Shown here piece after piece: positions 54,475-61,460 of a stretch of DNA of 64,000 bases (position 1 is the stretch's first letter; the number at the start of each line of letters is the position of its first letter). The translations under genes and the position numbers were made by a program. The stretch lies in NCBI GenBank assembly GCA_963665915.2, contig CAXXSG010000002.1, positions 186,001 to 250,000 on the forward strand, read 5' to 3'. The stretch comes from JAFGRU01 sp963665915 (GTDB lineage: Bacteria; Desulfobacterota; Desulfuromonadia; Desulfuromonadales; JAAYDE01). The notes under the pieces are model-generated. The model was not told the DNA's origin, ran no database searches, and saw nothing but the letters and a program-made list of their open reading frames with translations.

Positions 54475-55496
54475 TCCGTTACTCCTGCCGGCAGTTGCAT
54501 GGTCATGCAATGGAGAGAACCACCCTGGCGGATCAATTCGCGGCAATCGATGCCGATGATCTCCCGGTCGGGGAAGGCTTTCTCTAGCCCTTCCAAGGCT
54601 ATCCCATCTTTTTTATCCTGATAAATCGGCACCAGCACCGCTTGGTTGATTATTAGGAAATTAGCATAACTCGCCGCAAGACGTTCTCCTTTTTCATTAT
54701 ATTGAGGACTGGGAATGGGGAGGGGGATCAGGTGGTAGGATGTCCCGTTCCGTCTTTTGAAATCCTTGAGTTCTTTTTCCATTTTTCGGAGGGGCTCAAA
54801 ATGCATATCCCATTGTTCATCGCAGGCGGTGTAGGCGATCGTATCTTCCGTACAGAAGCGTGCCAGAATATCGACATGGGCATCGGTGTCGTCCCCGGCC
54901 AGGAAACCTTCATGGAGCCAGAGAAAGTTTTCGATGCCGAGAAGAGCGGCGAGCTTGTCTTCGATATCTTTTCGGTTCAGCTCTGGATTTCGATTCGGAT
55001 TCAAGAGGCATTGAGAGGTTGTCAGAAGCGTGCCGTTGCCGTCGGATTCGATGCTTCCCCCCTCAAGGACCAATGGAACACGCTGGCGGGTTGCATTTGG
55101 AAAAAGGCCTTTTTCGTACAATTGCTCCGTTATTTGATTATCCAGCGAACTTGGATATTTCCCGCCCCAGCCATTGAAAGTGAAATCAAACAAGACCGCG
55201 TTCCCGTTTTTCAAGACCGTGACGGGGCCGAAGTCCCTGGCCCAGGTGTCGTTGCTTTGAGCAGCAAAGAGGGTAAATACTTCTGAATTAATTCCAGCAC
55301 TTATGAGCTCTTTCCGGAGTTCTTCCACATCCGGACCGACAATCAGGATTTTTTCAAAACGGCTGATTTGGCGGGCTATTGCCAGGAATGTCCGACGAAT
55401 CTCGTTCAGTCGAGGTTCCCAATCGGTTTTTGCATGGGGCCAAGCCAACAGGACTCCGTATTGTTTTTCCCATTCAGCAGGCCAGTGGTAAAACAT
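54471..55496 (-). CDS. aguA: Agmatine deiminase
   Basis: 341-residue guanidino-group hydrolase that turns agmatine into N-carbamoylputrescine. Motifs of the family: FYHWPAEWEKQYGVLLAWPH, substrate-binding NDTWARDFGPV, LVLEGGSIESDG, active-site His in DTDAHVDILARF and the catalytic Cys in GGSLHCMTMQLP. It is the first gene of the aguA-aguB operon and overlaps aguB by four bases. Confidence 0.96.
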   Translation of the reverse strand: MFYHWPAEWEKQYGVLLAWPHAKTDWEPRLNEIRRTFLAIARQISRFEKILIVGPDVEELRKELISAGINSEVFTLFAAQSNDTWARDFGPVTVLKNGNAVLFDFTFNGWGGKYPSSLDNQITEQLYEKGLFPNATRQRVPLVLEGGSIESDGNGTLLTTSQCLLNPNRNPELNRKDIEDKLAALLGIENFLWLHEGFLAGDDTDAHVDILARFCTEDTIAYTACDEQWDMHFEPLRKMEKELKDFKRRNGTSYHLIPLPIPSPQYNEKGERLAASYANFLIINQAVLVPIYQDKKDGIALEGLEKAFPDREIIGIDCRELIRQGGSLHCMTMQLPAGVTE

Positions 55497-55709
55497 TCAT
55501 CTTTCCTCCAGGGATTTAGTGAGAATCCTAGGTGAATTTTTCCCCGCTTTCAATACTTTTCATACAGCCTATCGAGCTGATACTTCAGGACTTCCTGTTG
55601 GCGGGTGTCATGCCTTTAGGGGAAAGCGGCACTATGTTCGACAAAAATCCCGTTTTTGTACAAATTTTGCAGTGTTAGATTCCGGGTAACTGACTCTAAG
55701 GCTTTTATT

Positions 55710-57269
55710 ATGCTCAAAACCGGCATCCGAACCGAAATTTTATTGAACTTAACCCTCCTGGTGGGGGCCGCACTCCTTTTTTCCTGCATTTTGCTGGTCA
55801 AATTTACCGAACGCAAACTTCTTTCCCAGCAAATTCAAAATGCTCAGAATACGGTTCAATCCATTATACAGGGAGGACTTGCTGGAGAAATAAATCATAC
55901 GCATCCTTCCGAGGAGGTGTTGAAAAATATCGATTGGGTGTTGAAAAATTTTCGCAGTTCGGACCCTGTCCAAGGGTGGGCTTTTTACAACAGTCGTTTG
56001 GAGCTGATCGATTCTTTGGGAAAAAGACAGAATGAGGTGGCTATTTCCCCGGTATTGAATGCTCTACGGTTCAGTCGGGAAAGCCAGGTCCGGATCGATT
56101 ATTCCGGCATCACCTTTTTTTCTGCGCTCAGACCTGAAAAGAGCTCGGGTTCGGTCGAGGTTTTTGCCCCCTGTTGGTTAAAACAGAGGTTTTTGGGTGT
56201 TTTGGCAGTCAAATTTTCTCTTGGAGGAATGGTTGCAGCTCTCAATGAAGCCCTGGTTCTGGTTTTCACTTACGCTGTTTTTGTCGCGTTGATTGTAATC
56301 GGGTTTGGTTATGTATTACTTGGGCGAACCGTTGTCGGTCCGTTGAACCGCCTGGAAAAAAGCACCCGCCGGGTAGCCGAAGGAGATCTTGAGCAAGTGG
56401 TGCCAACAGATGGGCCGCTGGAAGTGTTCAATGTCGGCGAATCGTTTAATGCCATGACCTGCTCCCTGCAGGAACGGAAACGGGAAACCCAGAACCACAT
56501 TCAGCAGCTCCAGGCTATGAATGCCGATCTTAAGGAAACCCGGGATGAACTGATTCGCTCGGAAAAACTTGCATCCGTCGGCCAGCTTGCCGCAGGAATG
56601 GCCCATGAGATAGGTAATCCTCTCGGAGCGGTCCAGGGCTATCTTGACTTTCTCCACAGCGGAAGCAGTGACGCGGTTGAAAAAGATATCATTGAACGCT
56701 CCTTGAGTGAGATAGAACGCATCAACCGGCTGGTCAGGGACCTTCTCGACTATGCCGCTCCCGGTCGCGAGCAGGAAGAGCTTTTCGACCCCGCCGAAAC
56801 AGCTCGGGAGGCGATCGAAATCCTTAAAAGCCAAGGGGTCCTGGATAGAGTCGAAGTTCGAGATGACCTTCCTCCGACAATATCTCCTGTGCGTATGTCG
56901 CGGCACAAATTGATTCAGGTAATGGTCAATCTCCTTTTGAATGCCAGGGATGCTATGGAGGGTGCCGGGGTTATAACCTTGACAGGAGGTGAAGAACCTG
57001 AATTGACCTGGATAACGGTATCGGACAATGGGGCGGGGATCAAAAAGGAGAATCTGCGCCAGATTTTTGATCCTTTTTATACCACCAAGAAGTCGGGTAA
57101 AGGTCGGGGGCTGGGTCTCTCGGTCTGTCAACGCATATTGAAAGAAGCCGGTGGCCATATCGAGCCCCAATCCAAAAAAGGCGCCGGTGCGGCCTTTAAA
57201 ATATCTTTCAGAAAAGTGGAGCTTTTCTTAAATGAAGAAGAGGTTCGGGAAAATACTGGTTGTGGATGA
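55710..57269 (+). CDS. Membrane sensor histidine kinase
   Basis: A 519-residue kinase. TAAGG lies 8 bases before ATG 55710; upstream in-frame codons are unlikely starts. Membrane helices near residues 10-30 and 180-205 enclose a periplasmic sensor of about 150 residues; a HAMP domain follows (about 205-258). Phospho-acceptor His is in GMAHEIGNPLGAVQGY near 298. ATPase boxes: N (VMVNLLLNARDAM), G1 (VSDNGAGI), F (DPFYTTKKSG) and G2 (GRGLGLSV). It overlaps the sigma-54 response regulator by 38 bases, so the two form a two-component pair, probably controlling the pilin genes behind them. Confidence 0.92.
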   Translation: MLKTGIRTEILLNLTLLVGAALLFSCILLVKFTERKLLSQQIQNAQNTVQSIIQGGLAGEINHTHPSEEVLKNIDWVLKNFRSSDPVQGWAFYNSRLELIDSLGKRQNEVAISPVLNALRFSRESQVRIDYSGITFFSALRPEKSSGSVEVFAPCWLKQRFLGVLAVKFSLGGMVAALNEALVLVFTYAVFVALIVIGFGYVLLGRTVVGPLNRLEKSTRRVAEGDLEQVVPTDGPLEVFNVGESFNAMTCSLQERKRETQNHIQQLQAMNADLKETRDELIRSEKLASVGQLAAGMAHEIGNPLGAVQGYLDFLHSGSSDAVEKDIIERSLSEIERINRLVRDLLDYAAPGREQEELFDPAETAREAIEILKSQGVLDRVEVRDDLPPTISPVRMSRHKLIQVMVNLLLNARDAMEGAGVITLTGGEEPELTWITVSDNGAGIKKENLRQIFDPFYTTKKSGKGRGLGLSVCQRILKEAGGHIEPQSKKGAGAAFKISFRKVELFLNEEEVRENTGCG

Positions 57270-58593
57270 CGAAGATTCCATGCGGCACATGCTTCGACTG
57301 GTCCTCGAAAGAGAGGGGTATGAAGTTGTCGAAGCGACTGATGGAGAAGAGGCTTTAAAGCACCTTTCACAAGACGCTTTTGAAGTCATGCTTTGTGATA
57401 TCCGCATGCCGGGGATGGATGGTATCTCTCTCCTCCAGCAGGTTAGGCAACGCTTTCCCCACATCACGATGATTATGATGAGTGCCTACGGGACCATTGA
57501 TACAGCGGTGAAATGTCTTAAGCAGGGTGCATATGATTTTATTTCCAAGCCGTTTAAAACCGATGAGGTGGTTCTCTGCTTAAAAAAAGCAGAGGAAAGG
57601 CTGGAGCTCCAGCAGGAAAATAGACGTCTTAAAAACAGGCTGGAAAATAACGAGGGCGCCTGGGAGCTGATTGGTGATAGTGCTGGGATTCAAGATGTGA
57701 TGAGGATAGTGGACCAGGTTGCCGACTCTTCGCTTCCGGTTCTGATAACTGGTGAAACAGGGACCGGCAAGGAGGTTGTGGCCCGGGCGCTCTACCATAA
57801 AAGTGCACTTCGCGACGGACCCTTTGTTTCGGTCAACTGCGGCGCCATTTCATCCAGCCTCATGGAAAGCGAGTTGTTCGGTCACGTCAAGGGAGCGTTT
57901 ACAGGGGCGGAACGCGAAAGAGAAGGGCTTTTCGGGGCGGCGGATGGAGGGGTTCTTTTTCTCGATGAAATCGGGGAACTCCCGCTGGACCTTCAGCCCA
58001 AACTCCTGAGGGTATTGCAGGAAGGGGAAGTCCGCAAAGTTGGTGATACCAAGCCGATCCGAGTGAATGTGCGCATCATTGCCGCAACTGCCAGAAACCT
58101 TCAGGAGGAAGTGGCAAACGGACGTTTTCGTGACGACCTGTTTTTCAGGCTGAATGTTGTCGAAATCCGTATTCCCTCTTTGCGGGACAGGAAGGAAGAT
58201 ATCTCTCTTTTAGCGGAGCATTTTGTTCGTAAAGTCGCCGCCAAGGAAGGGCGCGAAGCGCCGCTTTTGAATCCAAAAGCTATTGAGCGTCTACAGGCCT
58301 ACCATTGGCCGGGAAACGTCCGGGAAATGCTCAATTTTATGGAAAAAACAATGATTTTTTTGCGGGGTGAGGAAATAACCGCTGAAGCTCTCCCCTGGGA
58401 AGTCAGACGGGAAAATCGACGTGGTCCAAACAGTTATTCTTTGAAAGAGGCGATCAGAAGAATGGAGAAAGAATATATCCAAAAAGCGCTGAATGTTACT
58501 AGCGGCAATAAGACCTTAGCGGCCAGACTTTTGGAAATCAGCCTCCGTTCCCTTCAATACAAAATGGTTGAGTATGATTTGAACGAAACATGA
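57232..58593 (+). CDS. NtrC-class sigma-54-dependent response regulator
   Basis: 453 residues with receiver, AAA+ and Fis-type DNA-binding domains. Receiver acidic pocket D12-D13, phospho-acceptor D56 (LCDIRMPG), Lys in SKPFKTDE. The AAA+ part has Walker A GETGTGKE, the sigma-54 contact loop GAFTGA near residue 222 and Walker B GGVLFLDEIGELP. The C-terminal helix-turn-helix (NKTLAARLLEISLRSLQYK) is Fis-like. Its gene overlaps the kinase and lies directly upstream of the minor pilin operon, as PilR lies near pilin genes in relatives. It should activate from a distance at a sigma-54 promoter such as the one at 58699. Confidence 0.94.
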   Translation: MKKRFGKILVVDDEDSMRHMLRLVLEREGYEVVEATDGEEALKHLSQDAFEVMLCDIRMPGMDGISLLQQVRQRFPHITMIMMSAYGTIDTAVKCLKQGAYDFISKPFKTDEVVLCLKKAEERLELQQENRRLKNRLENNEGAWELIGDSAGIQDVMRIVDQVADSSLPVLITGETGTGKEVVARALYHKSALRDGPFVSVNCGAISSSLMESELFGHVKGAFTGAEREREGLFGAADGGVLFLDEIGELPLDLQPKLLRVLQEGEVRKVGDTKPIRVNVRIIAATARNLQEEVANGRFRDDLFFRLNVVEIRIPSLRDRKEDISLLAEHFVRKVAAKEGREAPLLNPKAIERLQAYHWPGNVREMLNFMEKTMIFLRGEEITAEALPWEVRRENRRGPNSYSLKEAIRRMEKEYIQKALNVTSGNKTLAARLLEISLRSLQYKMVEYDLNET

Positions 58594-58609
58594 AACTTTT
58601 GCATGGTAG

Positions 58610-58626
58610 TACGCAAAAAATGCGTA
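58610..58626 (+). promoter_or_regulatory. Palindrome, candidate activator-binding site
   Basis: TACGCA-N5-TGCGTA, a perfect 6-bp palindrome, centred 82 bases upstream of the sigma-54 GG dinucleotide. It is enclosed by a second, wider inverted repeat TTGCATGGT (58599-58607) and ACCATGCAA (58653-58661). This is the usual distance for an NtrC-class enhancer site. Binding by the adjacent regulator is inference. Confidence 0.5.
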
Positions 58627-58698
58627 TCTGGGCCGGAGTTTTCCATCCTATAACCATGCAAGATATTGAAAATAAAGAAAATAAAACTCTATTTTTTT

Positions 58699-58714
58699 CG
58701 GCCCCAATATTGCT
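58699..58714 (+). promoter_or_regulatory. Candidate sigma-54 promoter of the minor pilin operon
   Basis: CGGCCCCAATATTGCT: GG at 58700-58701 and GC at 58712-58713, ten bases apart, with TTGCT matching the -12 consensus and GGC matching at -24. The expected start is near 58725, about 30 bases before fimU. The divergent points from TGGCACG-N4-TTGCT are the first T, the A and the G. Confidence 0.65.
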
Positions 58715-58754
58715 TTTAGGAATGACAACCATTAATCCAAAAAAGGTTTTTAAA

Positions 58755-59255
58755 ATGGAAAGAAACTCAAACAAGCAAAGCGGCTTCACTCTATTGGAAC
58801 TGGTGGTCGTAGTGGCCATTATCGCTCTTGTCTCCATTATCGCTTTACCACAGCTTCATACCACGCAGGAAAATTACCGGCTCAAATCGGCTGCCGTGGA
58901 TATGTTGTCCTACTTCCAGAAAGCCAAGATGGAGGCGGTGAAAAGAGCCAGTAGTGTGTCGCTTGCCTTCACTGAGGGGACTAACGGAAAGTTTGTCATG
59001 TTTGTCGATGATGGCGCAGGCAGTGGAACCGCAGAAAATATTATCAGAGATGGAAGCGAGGAAATTCTCAGTCAAGTGAGCATGCCGAAGGGGGTGACAT
59101 TGACGGCCAATTTCACTGCGGACAGCGCCGGTTTTGATGCAAGGGGATTTCCGCTGTCGAGTCGCATCGGAAATATCAACCTGGTCAATAACAATGGGAA
59201 TTCATACAGCATTGTTCTTTCTATGGCGGGAAGTGTCAGACTGCAAAAGGATTAG
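58755..59255 (+). CDS. FimU/GspH-type minor pilin
   Basis: A 166-residue pseudopilin-like protein. ATG 58755 has AAGG 7 bases upstream; a longer in-frame start at 58590 would run through the promoter region and is rejected. The type III signal reads QSGFTLLELVVVVAIIALVSI, with cleavage after Gly and Glu at +5, followed by the hydrophobic N-terminal helix. Residues about 35-70 (MLSYFQKAKMEAVKRASSVSL) and the later VTLTANFTADSAGFDARGF segment with GNINLVNNNG are GspH/FimU-like. It is the first gene of the run to PilY1 and presumably helps form the pilus tip complex. Confidence 0.9.
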   Translation: MERNSNKQSGFTLLELVVVVAIIALVSIIALPQLHTTQENYRLKSAAVDMLSYFQKAKMEAVKRASSVSLAFTEGTNGKFVMFVDDGAGSGTAENIIRDGSEEILSQVSMPKGVTLTANFTADSAGFDARGFPLSSRIGNINLVNNNGNSYSIVLSMAGSVRLQKD

Positions 59256-59263
59256 AGACAATT

Positions 59264-60130
59264 ATGGCTATTTACAAAACAAATTATTGGCGGGATAACT
59301 CGGGAATTACCCTGGTCGAAATTTTAGTGACTCTGGCAATTACAGGCATTGTCAGCGCAGCAATCTTTTCTGTTTACAACACCAGCCTTAAGACCCATAC
59401 CTCGCAGACGCAGGTTGCCGATGTCCAGCAGGATGTTCGCGCCGGACTCTTCATCATGACCCGCGAACTCCGCATGGCCGGCTACGATGCTACCGCCACT
59501 GCGAATGCCACTATCATTATCGCCGCAAGTGATTTTACCCCCGGTAGCAATAGTCTCCGGTTTTCGTTCGACCTGGATGGAAACGGCAGTCTTATTGATA
59601 TAGGCGATGATGACGGAGATGGGGACATCACTGAGGGTGATCCGGATGAGGATATTACTTATGATCTTTACCCAGCCGACGGAATGACCAAACTCGGTAG
59701 AAGGCGAGTTGGGGAAGCTCGCGACCCAATAGTTGAAAATGCCGAGGCGCTCGGTTTCGCTTTTGCCATTGACGATGGCAGCGGCCGTCTCCGAATGAAT
59801 GCCACTGGAACAATCTGGGCCGTGATCGACGCGGGAACCGGGAACTGGTTCGATCTTGATTACGACGAGGATGGGGATGTGGATATAGACGACGATGCCG
59901 CGGACGGCGCGACGGACGGTGTTATTACCGGAAGAGACACCAATATCCTCGCGGACCCTGAAGAGATCCGCGCGGCGAGAGTCTGGCTGCTGGCCCGGAC
60001 CCAGGCTACGGACCGTGACTACACCAACACTCTGGATTACGTGGTCGGCAATAGCGTGCTCACCTATAACGACAATGTCCGGCGCAGGCTTTTAACCTCA
60101 ATCGTGAAATTCAGGAATATGGGCTTATGA
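59264..60130 (+). CDS. PilW-like minor pilin with Asp-rich loops
   Basis: 288 residues with a type III signal NSGITLVEILVTLAITGI, Glu at +5. After the pilin helix, QDVRAGLFIMTRELRMAGYDA is the PilW signature. Three Asp-rich stretches follow: DLDGNGSLID, DDDGDGDITEGD and DYDEDGDVDIDD, which match the EF-hand DxDxDG pattern. The C-terminus ends VRRRLLTSIVKFRNMGL. The stop overlaps the pilV start by four bases. The loops suggest calcium binding on the exposed part of the pilin; that is inference. Confidence 0.87.
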   Translation: MAIYKTNYWRDNSGITLVEILVTLAITGIVSAAIFSVYNTSLKTHTSQTQVADVQQDVRAGLFIMTRELRMAGYDATATANATIIIAASDFTPGSNSLRFSFDLDGNGSLIDIGDDDGDGDITEGDPDEDITYDLYPADGMTKLGRRRVGEARDPIVENAEALGFAFAIDDGSGRLRMNATGTIWAVIDAGTGNWFDLDYDEDGDVDIDDDAADGATDGVITGRDTNILADPEEIRAARVWLLARTQATDRDYTNTLDYVVGNSVLTYNDNVRRRLLTSIVKFRNMGL

Positions 60131-60507
60131 GAAACTTAAAAGGAAAAAACGAGCAAGGTTTTACCCTCATTGAGGTGATGATCGCCATCACTATTTTCGC
60201 CATCGGACTTCTCGCCGTTGTTTCCATGCAGGTGACGTCCATCAAGGGGAATTCCTATTCTCGGCGCACGACCGAGGGGAGCAATCTCGCCTTCGGAAAG
60301 CTGGAAGAGCTTGCGGGTTTCTCTTACACCGACCCTGATTTGACGAGTGGCTTTCATACGGAAGCCCAGAATGGTTATACCCTGACATGGGATGTGGGAA
60401 ACGGTCCGCTGTCCAACACCAAAAAGATTGATATCGTGGTCCAGTGGAATGAGAAGGGTATAAACAAACGGGTTCTCCTGACTTCTTACAAGTCTGACAT
60501 TATTTGA
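60127..60507 (+). CDS. PilV-like minor pilin
   Basis: 126 residues with type III signal NEQGFTLIEVMIAITIFAIGLL, Glu at +5, and the PilV-like AVVSMQVTSIKGNSYSRRTTEGSNLA given in two adjacent segments. It overlaps PilW by four bases and ends 28 bases before PilX. Sequence is enough for the class; the order FimU-PilW-PilV-PilX-PilY1 supports the call. Confidence 0.88.
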   Translation: MRNLKGKNEQGFTLIEVMIAITIFAIGLLAVVSMQVTSIKGNSYSRRTTEGSNLAFGKLEELAGFSYTDPDLTSGFHTEAQNGYTLTWDVGNGPLSNTKKIDIVVQWNEKGINKRVLLTSYKSDII

Positions 60508-60535
60508 ATCATGTGTTGATTAAAGGATTTATTTT

Positions 60536-61111
60536 ATGAAGACGGTATTAAAACCTCTGCAGGAAGAACAAGGCTCAATTCTGATTCTGTGCGTTCTGAT
60601 GCTTTTTCTCCTTACGGTTCTTGGCATAAGCTCCACGACGACCTCGGACCTGGAAATGTCGATTGCCACCAACGAAAACTTTTTCCATATGGCTTTTTAC
60701 CAGGCCGACGGTGGTGCCGAAGCTGGCAAGGAGATTGTTGAGCAGGCCATTGAAGCACGTATCTGGGTGGATACGACGACCCCTCCTGTCATGATAAACT
60801 TTGTGGAAGTCTGGGATGTGGATTTTTATAAAAATTCGACGCTCTCGGATACCGAAATTCCTTCCGATACAAACAAGGATGTTGCTATTCCTGTAACTGT
60901 TGAAGGGCGTAATTTGAAAACATTCCTCCGCTATGGTGGCGTAACCGATCTCGCGGTCGGGTCGGCGATTCAGATGGCCGCGGGTTATGATGGTATCGGC
61001 AAGGGGGCCGCCGGTGGAGGTGCTTGGATTGATTACGATATTCGTTCAAATCATGAGGGTATCCGAAACAGCAGGTCCAAAATTCAGGCCGGATGGCGTC
61101 ACGTCATATAA
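60536..61111 (+). CDS. PilX-like minor pilin
   Basis: 191 residues. AAAGGA lies 8 bases before ATG 60536. Its N-terminus reads EEQGSILILCVLMLFLLTVLG, the PilX N-terminal pattern with Ser-Ile instead of Phe-Thr after the Gly and no Glu at +5. SSTTTSDLEMSIATNENF and AFYQADGGAEAG follow, typical of PilX. In pseudomonads PilX is part of the priming complex with PilY1. The rest (residues about 70-190) is poorly conserved. Confidence 0.87.
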   Translation: MKTVLKPLQEEQGSILILCVLMLFLLTVLGISSTTTSDLEMSIATNENFFHMAFYQADGGAEAGKEIVEQAIEARIWVDTTTPPVMINFVEVWDVDFYKNSTLSDTEIPSDTNKDVAIPVTVEGRNLKTFLRYGGVTDLAVGSAIQMAAGYDGIGKGAAGGGAWIDYDIRSNHEGIRNSRSKIQAGWRHVI

Positions 61112-61125
61112 AAAAGGGGATAGCA

Positions 61126-61449
61126 ATGAAAAGCCGATATTTTCGATCGCTTCTTATAGTGTTTTTTTTAACCTTTCTGAGCCTCGGTTTGTCTGTCAAT
61201 GGTTTCAGCCAGACCCGTCACAAAGAAGCGACGGTGACCCGGGCGCCCTGGCAGGAAAAATACCAGCGCATTGAGCTTGACGGCATTAAATATACTTTTA
61301 TGCCGGACGCCGTTCTCTATGAAAGGGAGAATAACCGGAATGGCGGATATAGTGAAAGCCCCACCAGTTACTACAAAATCTATAACGGCAGGAAAGTGTC
61401 GGTTCAAGTACAGGGGCACCGGATTTATCAGCTCGTCATACTGCCTTGA
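61126..61449 (+). CDS. Small exported protein of the minor pilin operon
   Basis: 107 residues; AAGGGG precedes ATG 61126. A signal peptide (SLLIVFFLTFLSLGLSVNGFS) is followed by a mature domain of about 80 residues: YQRIELDGIKYTFMPDAVLY and YKIYNGRKVSVQVQGHRIYQL, rich in beta strands and Tyr. It lies between PilX and PilY1 in the same direction with gaps of 14 and 11 bases. I know no characterised family; it may act with PilY1 outside the cytoplasm. Confidence 0.75.
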   Translation: MKSRYFRSLLIVFFLTFLSLGLSVNGFSQTRHKEATVTRAPWQEKYQRIELDGIKYTFMPDAVLYERENNRNGGYSESPTSYYKIYNGRKVSVQVQGHRIYQLVILP

Positions 61450-61460
61450 GGAGGACCACC

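Noticed and set aside
58590..58754. N-terminal extension of the FimU-like pilin from ATG 58590
   Set aside because: It would translate the palindrome and sigma-54 region; the pilin signal needs a short leader, and ATG 58755 has a ribosome-binding site.
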